Shown here: positions 8,111 through 17,804 of the stretch, piece by piece
How the letters are laid out: every line of letters starts with the position of its first letter
Numbering within the stretch: the stretch's first letter is position 1
Source of the DNA: an uncultured Paraprevotella sp.
GTDB lineage: Bacteria > Bacteroidota > Bacteroidia > Bacteroidales > Bacteroidaceae
Direction: 5' to 3'
Assembly: GCA_944319925.1 (NCBI GenBank)
Contig: CALUFQ010000017.1
Span: 1-53,241 of the forward strand
Length of the DNA: 53,241 nucleotides
The notes under the pieces: generated by a model
Seen by the model: the letters and a program-made list of their open reading frames with translations, nothing else
What the model was told of the DNA's origin: nothing
The model's database searches: none
Translations under genes and position numbers: made by a program

Positions 8111-10183
8111 ATGCGAAAAACAAACTTCTTTCTCATGGCCTGCCTTTGCTTGGCCATGCCGTCCGGAGCCGACAACCTCCCGCAAGCGTTGCGGGGCAAC
8201 TGGTTCTCCACCGACGGACAAGACACATGGCGTTGTGGATTCTACGACAGCCTCGCCATCATTGACAACGGATTCTACCGCTACACGGCCATCCGGGAGA
8301 CGCAGGACAAGACCGTGCTCACCTTGGAAAGCGAAACGGGCAAGAGCCTGCAGCTCACCCTCTCGTTACGCAAGGACAGCACGTTGCGACTGACCGCAGA
8401 CGGCAACCGGCATGAGTTCCTGAGCCGAAAGCCCCAGCTGCGTCCCGGCATCGCGTCGGCTGATACGGCGCATTTCGACGAAGCCACTTTTTTCCGCACC
8501 GACACCGCCGTCGTGCAAGGCTTCATCGACGGCTACGGTCCCCAGGCGGGATTCTCCAACTTCCTGCTGCAACTGGAAGACCACTTCCTCCCCTCGGGCA
8601 TGAACCAGTGCCCCGTGCTCGCGGAAGTGGAGCCGGACGGACATTTCCGCGCCGAAATCCCTCTGACGCACCCCGTGATGGGCATGACAATCATCCACGA
8701 CGAAAGCATGGTGCCGTTCTACGTGGAACCGGGCGACACGCTCACCCTCTACCTCGACTGGGGACGCAAGACGCAATATGAATGGAACTTGCAACGGGGC
8801 AACTTCCTAGCCATGGGGCGGAACGCCCGGACGCTGACAGACTTCGCGGCATCCAACCCCCTCGACCTTTCCGGCAGCAGGGCTTTGATGCAGGCCGCCC
8901 AAACGATGTCGCCCGAAGAGTTCCTCCCGAAACAGCTGGAGTGGCTTTCGGCCGAACTGCACAGCCTGGACTCCGCTTTCGTCATCCGCCCCGTCACCCC
9001 GAAAGCCGCCGCATTGATGCGCAACCATGTGCGGCTCAGCGCGGGCAACAACCTGTTCAACCTGACCGGCATCCCCGGGAAAAAGCCCAATACCGGGGAC
9101 TACTACCGTTTCCTGCACGAAATGCCGATGGACGACATCACGGCTGCGGCCTGCCCGTCCTTCGAAACGTTCATCAACCGCTTGGAATTTGCCTATGTGT
9201 TCAACAAGATGCCCACGCTGAAAGGGTTCGTCCATCCACTCTCGCTGCTGTCGGTCATGCAGGACATGGGCATCACGCCCGACGAAACCGACCTGCCCGC
9301 GCTGCGCGAAATGGACAAGCGGGCCGGGCATCTCAATTTTTGGACTTCGGAGGAGCTGGCCCGACATCTCAAGGATGCCAAAGCGCTGGAAAAGAAATAT
9401 CCCGAGGCCAGCAAAGTGTGGGAAGAAAAGATCGCCAATACCCCTGTGCCCGAAGAAGAGACCAACCCGGAAGGCATCGAATGGAGGGTTCTCAATAAGA
9501 TGGTGCAAACCTACCGAACCATCAGCGACTCGATTGCAGCCAGTTGCGGCCTGCGCCACTCTTTCGCCGAGAACCTGATGTGGGTACGCAAGTGTGACAG
9601 CTACCTTTCCTTCTTGAAAGACCGCGAAACAGCCCTGCGTTTCGGCGTGGTGCTCACGCAGGACATGGAACGCCCGCTGCGCCTCACCCGACTGGTGTTC
9701 GACGAAATCGAACGCGTCCATCCCAGCCGTCCGGTACAAACCGCCGACGACGGAGCTTACGAATTGGCGGAGGGAGAGGAAGCCGACGTGTTCCGCCGCC
9801 TCATCGCCCCATGCAAAGGAAAATACGTGTTGGTGGACTTTTGGGCCAGCTGGTGCGGCCCCTGCCGGAAAGGCATTGAGGACAGCCGAGAGCTGCGCAC
9901 GAAATATGCCGACAGCCCGGACATCGACTTCGTGTTCGTCACGGGCGAGAGCGACACGCCGCAACCATTCTACGACGACTTCACGGCCAAGCACCTGCAA
10001 GGCGAACTGTCCTACCGCATCTCGGACGACGACTTCAACCGCCTGCAGCGTCTTTTCCATTTCACCGCCGTTCCCCGCTATGTCCTCGTGGACCGCGAAG
10101 GACGCATCCTCAACGACAACCATAGCAACGGCTACATCGGCTTCGAAATCATACTAGACGCGCTCCTGAAACAGGAACGCTGA
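8111..10183 (+). CDS. Secreted TlpA-like thioredoxin-domain protein
   Basis: A 690-aa protein with a signal peptide (about residues 1-20) and a C-terminal TlpA/AhpC-type thioredoxin domain (about 555-690) carrying FWASWCGPCRKG near 577-588 and a cis-Pro loop AVPRYVLVDREGR. The roughly 530 residues before it are of the long Bacteroidales extension type, with a beta-rich first part (to about 230) and a helical middle. Such proteins are thiol-disulfide reductases in the periplasm; the extension has no assigned role here. It lies 46 bp after sufE and may be the last gene of the run, since a strong terminator follows. Confidence 0.85.
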   Translation: MRKTNFFLMACLCLAMPSGADNLPQALRGNWFSTDGQDTWRCGFYDSLAIIDNGFYRYTAIRETQDKTVLTLESETGKSLQLTLSLRKDSTLRLTADGNRHEFLSRKPQLRPGIASADTAHFDEATFFRTDTAVVQGFIDGYGPQAGFSNFLLQLEDHFLPSGMNQCPVLAEVEPDGHFRAEIPLTHPVMGMTIIHDESMVPFYVEPGDTLTLYLDWGRKTQYEWNLQRGNFLAMGRNARTLTDFAASNPLDLSGSRALMQAAQTMSPEEFLPKQLEWLSAELHSLDSAFVIRPVTPKAAALMRNHVRLSAGNNLFNLTGIPGKKPNTGDYYRFLHEMPMDDITAAACPSFETFINRLEFAYVFNKMPTLKGFVHPLSLLSVMQDMGITPDETDLPALREMDKRAGHLNFWTSEELARHLKDAKALEKKYPEASKVWEEKIANTPVPEEETNPEGIEWRVLNKMVQTYRTISDSIAASCGLRHSFAENLMWVRKCDSYLSFLKDRETALRFGVVLTQDMERPLRLTRLVFDEIERVHPSRPVQTADDGAYELAEGEEADVFRRLIAPCKGKYVLVDFWASWCGPCRKGIEDSRELRTKYADSPDIDFVFVTGESDTPQPFYDDFTAKHLQGELSYRISDDDFNRLQRLFHFTAVPRYVLVDREGRILNDNHSNGYIGFEIILDALLKQER

Positions 10184-10290
10184 CCGACCTGCAAAGATTT
10201 TACGTCCGGCATGAGAAAATATCTTTAGCCTGAAGATTTCCAAGGCGAGACCAAAATTTCCTGCCGTTTACAAGCATTCACACAGATGCA

Positions 10291-10325
10291 ATACGGCCTC
10301 CGGAGGGTTGCCCCGGAGGCCGCAT
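10291..10325. terminator. Bidirectional terminator between convergent genes
   Basis: A GC-rich 13-bp stem (ATACGGCCTCCGG against CCGGAGGCCGCAT) with a 9-nt loop lies between the TlpA-like gene (plus) and the GH51-GH43 gene (minus). It is placed to end transcription from both. Confidence 0.75.
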
Positions 10326-10358
10326 TCCTTCCATCGGACTAAACATCCATCTTCTTCA

Positions 10359-13300
10359 TCATATACCCACGACCACCTTGCGGCCGCCCACGATATAAAT
10401 GCCTTCGGCCAAGCCGTCCACAACCTTTCCTGAAGCGACTCCGCTGCGCACTTTCACGCCACTGACGGTGTAAACGTCCACCGGGCCATCCACGGACGTT
10501 CCCGTCATTTCACGGATAGCCGTCGGCAAAGCCTTGAAATAAAGACGGAAATTGTCAAAACAAGTCCAGTCGTTGGTTTTGTGCTCGTCCTTGACGATGC
10601 CGAGCCGCAGGTCGCCACGTTGTTCCAATTTATACTCCACCTCGTTGGCTGCATACTCCCCATCAATGTTGAAAGCACTGTGGGCGGTCCACACGTTGTC
10701 GGGATAAGTATAAGGAGAATAGGTGTAAGGCACCGACTCGTCGAAAAGCGACATGAAAGGTTGCGCCACATCATTCACGTAGAGTTCTGCCCGCAACTGT
10801 TCCGTTCCGTTTTGCCGGGCGGGATAGGCCACCACATAGTCGCCGTCGCGGTAGAAACCTTGGCACAGGAAGCGATAGGTTCCTGCAGGCATGTCGCGCA
10901 ACACCTGATAAGTGTCAAAAGTAGTGTTGAAAAATTCTGCCACATCGGGGCCCGCTGCCGAGAACGCCGTACCGCTCCAGCCCGAGCCATATTCATCGAA
11001 ACCGGGATTCTTCAGGAGGAAGGTCAAGTCGGTTTCCCCTTCCCCGGATTCCTCCTCCGCGTATGCCACGGCGGCATCCATCAGGGCGGCACGGGCCGCC
11101 GGAAGAGCCGAAGCCAGCTCCGCCACCGTAGTCAAATCCAACGCGCTTTCCGCCTGCCGGATGGCTTCGTCAAAGGCCGCGCTCCCGCTTTCCTCTTTCA
11201 ATAAAATGATTTCCGGAAGGAGAAGGCGCACGTCGCTCCAGGCCTGCAGCATGACGTATTCTTCCTCCGTGACGGTCATCACCGAGCCGTGCTGGAACGC
11301 ACCTGTGCCGCCCACGTTCGTCGAATAGCTGATGTTCAATCCCAAGTGGTCGGTCTCGCAATACTTGTAGGCACTCCCGCCGGAATAACGCATATAATAA
11401 AGGTTGTAGCCGTCCTCATTGATGCGGCGCACTGCCGTGGGGGCTTCCACCAGCTCGCTGCCTTCGTTGGTCACGTGCGCCACGTCGGTCCACGTGCCGC
11501 CCACAAGGCGGTCGCTCGTGGCTTCATAAATACCGCGGTCGGTGCCCGAAGCCCCTTCGCGCTTGTAGAACATGTGATAAAGGCCGTCGTAGGGGTTATA
11601 TACGATATCGGCATCAATGACCGCCACGCCCGGATCGAAGAAAAGCCGGGGCTGGGTCAACGTCTTAAACTCCCGGTCGGCGTACGAATAAAAGATGCGG
11701 TCGCGCGTGTCGCCCTCGTTCGTGGAAAGGATGGAGTAATACACCAAGTAAGCCCCCTCGCCATTGCCGTAGTCTTTGTCCCAGACGAACTGAGGTGCCC
11801 ACACGCGGTTGATGCGGGCATATTCCTCGTCCGTGTCATAGACGCCCGTCACGGCCTCGGGGTCTGAGAAGATAGACTTGCCCTTGGTGAAATCGAACGT
11901 CGTGCCTTCCCAATGGATGAGGTCCTTGGAACGCAGCAGGTTGATGCCATGGTTGTTCCACACACCCGAGACGTGTTGTTTCATGTCCGTGGTGGTGATG
12001 AAATAGCCGTCCGACTCCTCGCCGCGCCCGAGGTAAGCATCGCGTGTGCCGCCCTCGATGCCGGCCAAGGCTTCCGTGTCGAACACCTCTCCCCCGTCGA
12101 GCAGGACGTTGAACACGTGTCCCCGATCTTCCTTCGTACCCAACGCGAAGTTGGTGATTTCATTGCCTGCATTCATGAAGCAATACAGGTAGCCATGACG
12201 GTTGTCATCCGGTGCCAGCCGCACGGGGCACGACCAAGAAGCGGACGCATCGCCGCCGATGGAAACCTTCAACGTGCCCGCCATAACCGGTTCAACGCCT
12301 TGGGGAAGGCTGTTCACCGAAAGCGTGTTCCCGCTGAGCGTCACGCGCCCGCCGTTGGCCTCCCCGGGTTCAAACGTCCATACCAAGGGAACACCTCCGT
12401 CCGTCTCCGCCGGAAGGGCGACCGTGGCATGCAGGAAACCGAATTTCTTGCCAAGTGCTTCCAGCTCTGCGGAGGCATCCACAAGGTCTGCCTCGCCGGA
12501 TTCCATCGAAAAGCCTGCCACCTGCTCATAAAGTTCCTCCACTTGGGCGGCATCCAATGCCTGCCCGTAAATGCGGAAATTATCCATATAAGTCTCAGCC
12601 ATCAAGGCGACATTCTCAAAAGGCGAACGCCCCAAATAAGCCTCCGTCAGTCCCTCCGCGATATCCGCCGGATGGAAAGAGGTCTCCTGTTCCGCAACCA
12701 GCCGCCCGTCCACGTAGAAGCGAGCCATACCGCCTTCCTGCACGTAGGTCAGATTATGCCACCGGCCATATCCCAACCCGCCGCGCGAAGCCACGAAACT
12801 GGCCCCCGCATCGCCTTTGGCCGTGAAGCTCCAGTCCATGTTGCCGGCCGAACCGACCAGCCCCATATATTTGTCCGTCCCGTCCGCCAGTCCATAAGCC
12901 CAGCATGCCTGCGCCAGGTTGCCCACGCCGGCCAAGGCAATGTCCACCGACACGGAATAATCCCCCTCTATCGCGCCGAGCGTCGCACGGGCCATATCGG
13001 CTTCCATATCCAGGTAACCGCCCTTTGCGTCCGCCCCGGTGTAGAGCGCGTGGTTGCCATCCTCCATAGCCACAACGGACGCGCCGCCCTGCAACGTGCC
13101 TTGGAAAGTGCCCGAATCGTCCGTGCCTTTCCCTGCCTCAAAACTGTATTGCACCAGCGGTTCGGGCAACGTGGCAGGTTCTTCCTCCACGATTTCCACG
13201 TCCGTCACGTCCAGCCGCAAGATTCGGAGCGACCAAGCCGGCATGTCCACCGTGAACCGCTGCCCGGCAACGTCCAGCGTCGATTCGCGCGGCACGACAT

Positions 13301-15644
13301 TGCGCGGGTTGTCCAGCGAATTTTCATCTTTATTGCTCCCGCTTGTCAGTTCCACCATGCTGCCTCCCGTGACGGAAGCGTTGGCCAGGTTGACAGTCAC
13401 GGCCTGCGCCGCGGCATGCGGGTTGACCAGTTTGACATAAAGCACACCCGCCTCATCGTCGATGCTGGAAGACACATACACCTTGCGTTCCACAGGCAAC
13501 GTGAAGTCATGCAGCAATTCATCATCGAGGTAGCATCTCACGCGCGTACCCTCCACCCGGATCCGTATGCGGTAGGTGCGCCCCGTCTCCAAAGCGCCCG
13601 CCACGGAAGCCACCGTGGACTTCACCCCGTCCGAGCAAACTTCCACGCCATGCTGCGTGTTGTTCCATCCGCCCAAGTTCCACCAGCAATAATTCTTGTC
13701 ATCAACGTAATTGAACGCAATCAGGAAACCTTCAGCCCCGCTGTTTTTCGTGGCATCCACTTCAAAAGTGTAGTTGCTTCCCGTTTCGATATTGCACACA
13801 TATACTGCACCTTCCATGCCGATGTCCGTTTGGTGGAGCTGTCCGTTGGACACGTTCCACGTTCCGCCGTTAGCTTGCCAAGAGGGGTTGGAGGACGAGA
13901 AATCATCGCTAAATATGTCCGCACCATCATTGGATGTGATTCGGGCATTGTCGAATGTGGCATCGGTAAGCCATGTGCTCAGTCCGACATGGCAGGCCTG
14001 ATTTTGGACCAGATTTCCCTCTTCCGTCCACTCCACATTCTCTTTTCCCACGTTGTTGGGGAACAGCTGTTGCACGTAGTATGAAGGCGTACCATAGCTT
14101 GTGCGGCTGTCGAACTGTATCATGTCCGGACGCCAATTGTAGTTGTTCACATTGGCAAATATCGGCGCGTAGCTGTTCATCACGCACACGTCCGAATTAT
14201 TTTCCATGCCCAGCATGAACACGGCCTCGCCCAAAGCGGCCTCCAAGTGACCTTGCACACCGAAATCCTGCGTCACGGCATATTCGCCCACATAAATCTT
14301 GTGGGCCGAACGGCTGTAAATGTCATATTTGTTATATTTCCCTTCAAACCAAGACGGGTTGCGGTAATAATGCTCATCCACCACATCCACGGGATAGGGA
14401 TTGCGCCACGACGGGTCATCCGTGCCCCACGCCTCCACGTTGCCGATAATGGTCACTTCGGGATATTTTTCGCGGATGGCCTCGAAGAACTGGATGTAAC
14501 GTTCCGCATAGTGGTCGCTTTGGTCTCTATTGTTTTCAGAGGAAAAGTTATAATTCTCATTTCCTATCTCTATCAGGCGCAAATTGAAGGGCTCAGGATG
14601 CCCGTTCTTTGCCCGCTCCGCGCCCCATTTCGTGGTCTGCGCGTCGCCGTTGCAATACTCAATCGCGTCAAGCGCCTCTTGGATGTATTCATCAATCTGG
14701 CGGTAGTCTTCGGCCCAGCCGTGCCCCATGCCCATGTTCACCACGAAGAGCGGTTCCGCGCCCAAATCTTCCGTCAGCTGGAGCATCTCGTGGAATCCCA
14801 TCCCGTCCGTCACGCGGTAGCCCCAGTTCTGGTTCATGTGGCCCGGACGTTCCTCTATCGGCCCGATGGTCTTCTTCCATTCAAAGCGGTTCGTGCTCCC
14901 GCCTCCCCACACGCCTTCCACATAGCATCCGCCTGGGAAACGCACGAATCCGGGCTTCATTGCCGCCAGCATTTCAGCCAAGTCGGGTCGGCAACCGTTC
15001 GCACGGCCTTTCCATGTCGGCGGGAAGAGGCTCACCACGTCCAGCACCACCGTGCCCGGCGTATCTCCGGTCAGCACAAACCATCCTTTCGAATCATCGC
15101 CCGTGGCCGTGATTTCAGCTTCCAGTTTTGTCCATTCGCCGTTTATGTCCACAGGAATTTCTGTGGAGCCCAGCCGTGTGCCATTCTCAGACTGCAACGA
15201 GGCGGTCAGTGTCCCCTTGTAAGTTCCTTCGCCACGAATCCAAAAAGACAGCTTGTAAACGCGTTCTTCCACCACGTTGATGCCCCAAAAACCTTCGTTG
15301 CGCACACCATCGCCCGGCTCGTGCATCTGCAGCCTAAGGGCATGTCCTTGTGCCGCGTTGAGCAGCCCTTCCGTGGTGACAGACATGTCGGCTTCACCTA
15401 CCGCCCACCACTTGTCCGGATTCGCCGCGTTGTCCTCAAACGAGCGGTTGTGAATCAGCTCCGCATACAAGCCGCCATCACCCGCATGGTTGATTTCCTC
15501 GAAGAAAAGGCCGTAATGACGCTCGCCGATGGCGGGGCCACGCCGGCCAGCATCGATGTCCAACGTCACCTGTGCCGAGGCGGACAGCATGCAGGCTGCC
15601 ATGGCCAGCGTCGCGCCCCACCTGAAAATAGGAGATTTGTTCAT
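10359..15644 (-). CDS. Secreted multidomain GH51 alpha-L-arabinofuranosidase with GH43 domain
   Basis: A 1761-aa secreted enzyme (signal peptide about 1-24). Residues about 25-560 form a GH51 catalytic domain, with the acid/base Glu in EIGNEN near 362 and the nucleophile Glu in VGEYA near 452. A concanavalin-like domain follows (about 575-740), then the GH51 beta-sandwich (to about 815), a LamG-like domain (about 830-1040) and an Ig-like domain (about 1055-1145). Next is a GH43 five-blade propeller (about 1145-1470) with GGTRDAY near 1203, DADIVYNP near 1342 and VEAP near 1398 as the Asp, Asp, Glu set. The C-terminus has a helical linker, a carbohydrate-binding-like module (about 1530-1690) and a short beta tail (VYTVSGVKV, GIYIVGGRK) of the sorting-tail type. 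Both catalytic sets look intact. Arabinan or arabinoxylan is the likely substrate. Confidence 0.88.
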   Translation of the reverse strand: MNKSPIFRWGATLAMAACMLSASAQVTLDIDAGRRGPAIGERHYGLFFEEINHAGDGGLYAELIHNRSFEDNAANPDKWWAVGEADMSVTTEGLLNAAQGHALRLQMHEPGDGVRNEGFWGINVVEERVYKLSFWIRGEGTYKGTLTASLQSENGTRLGSTEIPVDINGEWTKLEAEITATGDDSKGWFVLTGDTPGTVVLDVVSLFPPTWKGRANGCRPDLAEMLAAMKPGFVRFPGGCYVEGVWGGGSTNRFEWKKTIGPIEERPGHMNQNWGYRVTDGMGFHEMLQLTEDLGAEPLFVVNMGMGHGWAEDYRQIDEYIQEALDAIEYCNGDAQTTKWGAERAKNGHPEPFNLRLIEIGNENYNFSSENNRDQSDHYAERYIQFFEAIREKYPEVTIIGNVEAWGTDDPSWRNPYPVDVVDEHYYRNPSWFEGKYNKYDIYSRSAHKIYVGEYAVTQDFGVQGHLEAALGEAVFMLGMENNSDVCVMNSYAPIFANVNNYNWRPDMIQFDSRTSYGTPSYYVQQLFPNNVGKENVEWTEEGNLVQNQACHVGLSTWLTDATFDNARITSNDGADIFSDDFSSSNPSWQANGGTWNVSNGQLHQTDIGMEGAVYVCNIETGSNYTFEVDATKNSGAEGFLIAFNYVDDKNYCWWNLGGWNNTQHGVEVCSDGVKSTVASVAGALETGRTYRIRIRVEGTRVRCYLDDELLHDFTLPVERKVYVSSSIDDEAGVLYVKLVNPHAAAQAVTVNLANASVTGGSMVELTSGSNKDENSLDNPRNVVPRESTLDVAGQRFTVDMPAWSLRILRLDVTDVEIVEEEPATLPEPLVQYSFEAGKGTDDSGTFQGTLQGGASVVAMEDGNHALYTGADAKGGYLDMEADMARATLGAIEGDYSVSVDIALAGVGNLAQACWAYGLADGTDKYMGLVGSAGNMDWSFTAKGDAGASFVASRGGLGYGRWHNLTYVQEGGMARFYVDGRLVAEQETSFHPADIAEGLTEAYLGRSPFENVALMAETYMDNFRIYGQALDAAQVEELYEQVAGFSMESGEADLVDASAELEALGKKFGFLHATVALPAETDGGVPLVWTFEPGEANGGRVTLSGNTLSVNSLPQGVEPVMAGTLKVSIGGDASASWSCPVRLAPDDNRHGYLYCFMNAGNEITNFALGTKEDRGHVFNVLLDGGEVFDTEALAGIEGGTRDAYLGRGEESDGYFITTTDMKQHVSGVWNNHGINLLRSKDLIHWEGTTFDFTKGKSIFSDPEAVTGVYDTDEEYARINRVWAPQFVWDKDYGNGEGAYLVYYSILSTNEGDTRDRIFYSYADREFKTLTQPRLFFDPGVAVIDADIVYNPYDGLYHMFYKREGASGTDRGIYEATSDRLVGGTWTDVAHVTNEGSELVEAPTAVRRINEDGYNLYYMRYSGGSAYKYCETDHLGLNISYSTNVGGTGAFQHGSVMTVTEEEYVMLQAWSDVRLLLPEIILLKEESGSAAFDEAIRQAESALDLTTVAELASALPAARAALMDAAVAYAEEESGEGETDLTFLLKNPGFDEYGSGWSGTAFSAAGPDVAEFFNTTFDTYQVLRDMPAGTYRFLCQGFYRDGDYVVAYPARQNGTEQLRAELYVNDVAQPFMSLFDESVPYTYSPYTYPDNVWTAHSAFNIDGEYAANEVEYKLEQRGDLRLGIVKDEHKTNDWTCFDNFRLYFKALPTAIREMTGTSVDGPVDVYTVSGVKVRSGVASGKVVDGLAEGIYIVGGRKVVVGI

Positions 15645-15694
15645 GATAAATAAATTATTGTCGTTAGGTTAATCAATAAAACTCGTTCCTGCGT

Positions 15695-15702
15695 CAAAAA
15701 TA
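15695..15702 (-). promoter_or_regulatory. -7 box for the GH51-GH43 gene
   Basis: On the minus strand TATTTTTG lies about 50 bp before the ATG. It fits TAnnTTTG, but a -33 TTG is not clear. Confidence 0.4.
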
Positions 15703-15776
15703 GGAAAAAACGAGCTAGAAACCTAATAAAAACATAAATAATTGGGAAAAACACACCTCTTTTCTTCTTTTCTCCT

Positions 15777-15784
15777 TAACTTTG
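15777..15784 (+). promoter_or_regulatory. -7 box for the metK transcript
   Basis: TAACTTTG fits TAnnTTTG and sits just before the riboswitch-like leader, so transcription would start near 15791 and include that structure. Confidence 0.55.
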
Positions 15785-15800
15785 CAGACGAAATACAAAT

Positions 15801-15857
15801 GTGGATAGATTTGGGCGGCTTGCAACCACAGTAAAAAATGCTAAAGGCAATGTCCGC
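15801..15857 (+). ncRNA. SAM-II-like riboswitch in the metK leader
   Basis: An H-type pseudoknot can be drawn. P1 is GTGG (15801-15804) with CCAC (15826-15829). The P1 loop contains GATTTGG and ends TTGCAA. P2 pairs GCGG in that loop (15815-15818) with CCGC (15854-15857). The linker between them reads AAAAAATGCTAAAGGCAA. The order GATTT, TTGCAA, AAATGCTAAA and a 3' strand folding back into the first loop is the SAM-II (metA motif) layout, a class known from alphaproteobacteria and Bacteroidetes. Its place 67 bp before metK, whose product makes SAM, fits feedback control of translation. The call rests on motif order drawn by eye, not a covariance score. Confidence 0.72.
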
Positions 15858-15923
15858 ATTGCACGCATACCTTCCCAATGAAACCCCATTTTCAACTTAT
15901 CATTTATTCAAATTACAAAAAAA

Positions 15924-17210
15924 ATGGGTTACTTATTTACTTCAGAATCCGTGTCCGAAGGACACCCCGACAAAGTGGCAGACCAGATTTCCGATGCCAT
16001 CCTGGACGAATTATTGGCTTTCGACCCCGAATCAAAAGTGGCTTGCGAGACGATGGTCACCACCGGACAGGTCATCGTGGCCGGAGAGGTGAAATCAAAA
16101 GCTTATGTCGATTTGCAGGAAATCGCGCGGCGCACCATCCGCCGCATCGGCTACACCAAAGCGGAATACAAGTTCGAAGCCGAAAGCTGCGGCGTGTTGT
16201 CCGCCATCCATGAACAAAGCCCGGACATCAACCGGGGCGTGGAGCGCGAAGACCCCATGGAGCAAGGTGCGGGCGACCAAGGCATGATGTTCGGCTACGC
16301 CACCAACGAAACAGAAAACTTCATGCCGCTGTCCCTCGACCTGAGCCACAAAATCCTGCGCGTGTTGGCCGACATACGGCGCGAAGGCAAGGAAATGACC
16401 TACCTCCGTCCCGATGCCAAAAGCCAGGTGACCATCGAATATGACACACACGGGAAGCCCGTGCGCGTGGACACTATCGTGGTTTCCACCCAGCACGACG
16501 ATTTCGTGCAACCCGTGGACGGCAACCAGGAAGAGGCAGACCGCAAGATGCTCGACAAGATACGCGAAGATGTCATTCACATCCTGATGCCCCGCGTCAT
16601 CAGCGAGATACACAACCCGGACATCCTCAAACTGTTTGACGGAAACATCACCTACCATGTTAATCCGACAGGCAAATTCGTCATCGGAGGCCCGCACGGA
16701 GACACGGGACTGACGGGACGCAAAATCATCGTGGACACATACGGCGGAAAAGGCGCACACGGCGGAGGCGCGTTCTCCGGAAAAGACCCGTCCAAGGTGG
16801 ACCGCTCGGCCGCATACGCCGCACGCCATATCGCCAAGAACATGGTGGCGGCCGGCGTGGCCGACGAGATGCTGGTGCAAGTCAGCTATGCCATCGGCGT
16901 GGCGCGCCCGGTGAACATCTACGTCAACACCTACGGGCGCAGCCATGTCAAGATGAGTGACGGGGACATCGCACAAAAGATTGCGGAACTGTTCGACCTG
17001 CGTCCGAAAGCCATTGAAGACCGCCTGAAACTGCGCAATCCCATCTACGAAGAAACTGCCGCATACGGCCATTTGGGCCGTCAGCCACGCACTGTCACCA
17101 AAGTGTTCCAAAGCCGCTACATGCCCACAAAGACCATGGAAGTGGAACTGTTCACTTGGGAGAAACTCGACTACGTGGACAAAATCAAGGCTACATTCGG
17201 ACTGTCCTGA
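15924..17210 (+). CDS. metK: S-adenosylmethionine synthase
   Basis: A 428-aa methionine adenosyltransferase making SAM from methionine and ATP. Conserved pieces include [19 protein letters not shown] near residues 7-25 (catalytic His), [15 protein letters not shown] near 113, the phosphate-binding stretch [22 protein letters not shown] near 273, and [13 protein letters not shown]. Length is somewhat above the E. coli enzyme, as usual in Bacteroidetes. It is preceded by a SAM-II-like leader and followed 3 bp later by the LOG-family gene. Confidence 0.97.
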   Translation: MGYLFTSESVSEGHPDKVADQISDAILDELLAFDPESKVACETMVTTGQVIVAGEVKSKAYVDLQEIARRTIRRIGYTKAEYKFEAESCGVLSAIHEQSPDINRGVEREDPMEQGAGDQGMMFGYATNETENFMPLSLDLSHKILRVLADIRREGKEMTYLRPDAKSQVTIEYDTHGKPVRVDTIVVSTQHDDFVQPVDGNQEEADRKMLDKIREDVIHILMPRVISEIHNPDILKLFDGNITYHVNPTGKFVIGGPHGDTGLTGRKIIVDTYGGKGAHGGGAFSGKDPSKVDRSAAYAARHIAKNMVAAGVADEMLVQVSYAIGVARPVNIYVNTYGRSHVKMSDGDIAQKIAELFDLRPKAIEDRLKLRNPIYEETAAYGHLGRQPRTVTKVFQSRYMPTKTMEVELFTWEKLDYVDKIKATFGLS

Positions 17211-17213
17211 ACC

Positions 17214-17801
17214 ATGAACCACATCCAAACCGTATGTGTATATTCGGCTTCCAGCACACAAGTGCCGGAAGCCTATTTTCATGCCGCCGCCGAACTGGGA
17301 CGGACGCTGGCCGGACAAGGTATCCGGCTGGTCAACGGAGCAGGAAACCGCGGACTGATGAAAGCCTGCGCCGATGCCTGCCTTGCCGCCGGCGGAAAGG
17401 TGACGGGCGTCATACCCCGCTTCATGGTGGAGCAAGGATGGCATCACCCCGGACTTACGGAACTGATTGAAACCGACGACATGCACAGCCGAAAGGAAAC
17501 GATGGCCCGCCTCTCGGACGGCATCATCGCCCTGCCCGGCGGATGCGGCACATTGGAAGAACTGCTCGAAATCATCACATGGAAACAGCTTGGCCTGTAC
17601 TTGAACCCCATTGTCATCCTGAACACGGAAGGATTCTACGACCCCTTGCTGGAAATGCTCTCCCGCGCTGCCGCCGAACATTTCATGCGCCCGGCACATC
17701 TGAACATCTGGAAAGTGGCATCCTCGCCCGCAGAAGCCATCGGCCTCTTGCTGTCCACCCCGGCATGGGACACCAGTATCCGAAAATTCGCAGCCATCTA
17801 A
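17214..17801 (+). CDS. LOG-family protein (cytokinin riboside 5'-monophosphate phosphoribohydrolase-like)
   Basis: A 195-aa Rossmann-like protein of the LOG/TIGR00730 family. It shows VCVYSASS at the N-terminus, VNGAGNRGLMKACADACLAAGGKVTGVIP near 43, SRKETMARLSDGIIALPGGCGTLEELLEIITW near 91-122 with the active-site PGGxGTxxE. Family members hydrolyse the N-glycosidic bond of nucleoside 5'-monophosphates; some act as AMP nucleosidases. It is tightly coupled to metK (3 bp) and to the next gene (3 bp). Confidence 0.9.
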   Translation: MNHIQTVCVYSASSTQVPEAYFHAAAELGRTLAGQGIRLVNGAGNRGLMKACADACLAAGGKVTGVIPRFMVEQGWHHPGLTELIETDDMHSRKETMARLSDGIIALPGGCGTLEELLEIITWKQLGLYLNPIVILNTEGFYDPLLEMLSRAAAEHFMRPAHLNIWKVASSPAEAIGLLLSTPAWDTSIRKFAAI

Positions 17802-17804
17802 GCC

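Noticed and set aside
11913-14084. 723-aa plus-strand open frame (and others) opposite the GH51-GH43 gene
   Set aside because: It lies wholly antisense to a gene with clear catalytic motifs, is rich in His/Arg/Val low-complexity and matches no family I know. High GC leaves antisense frames open.
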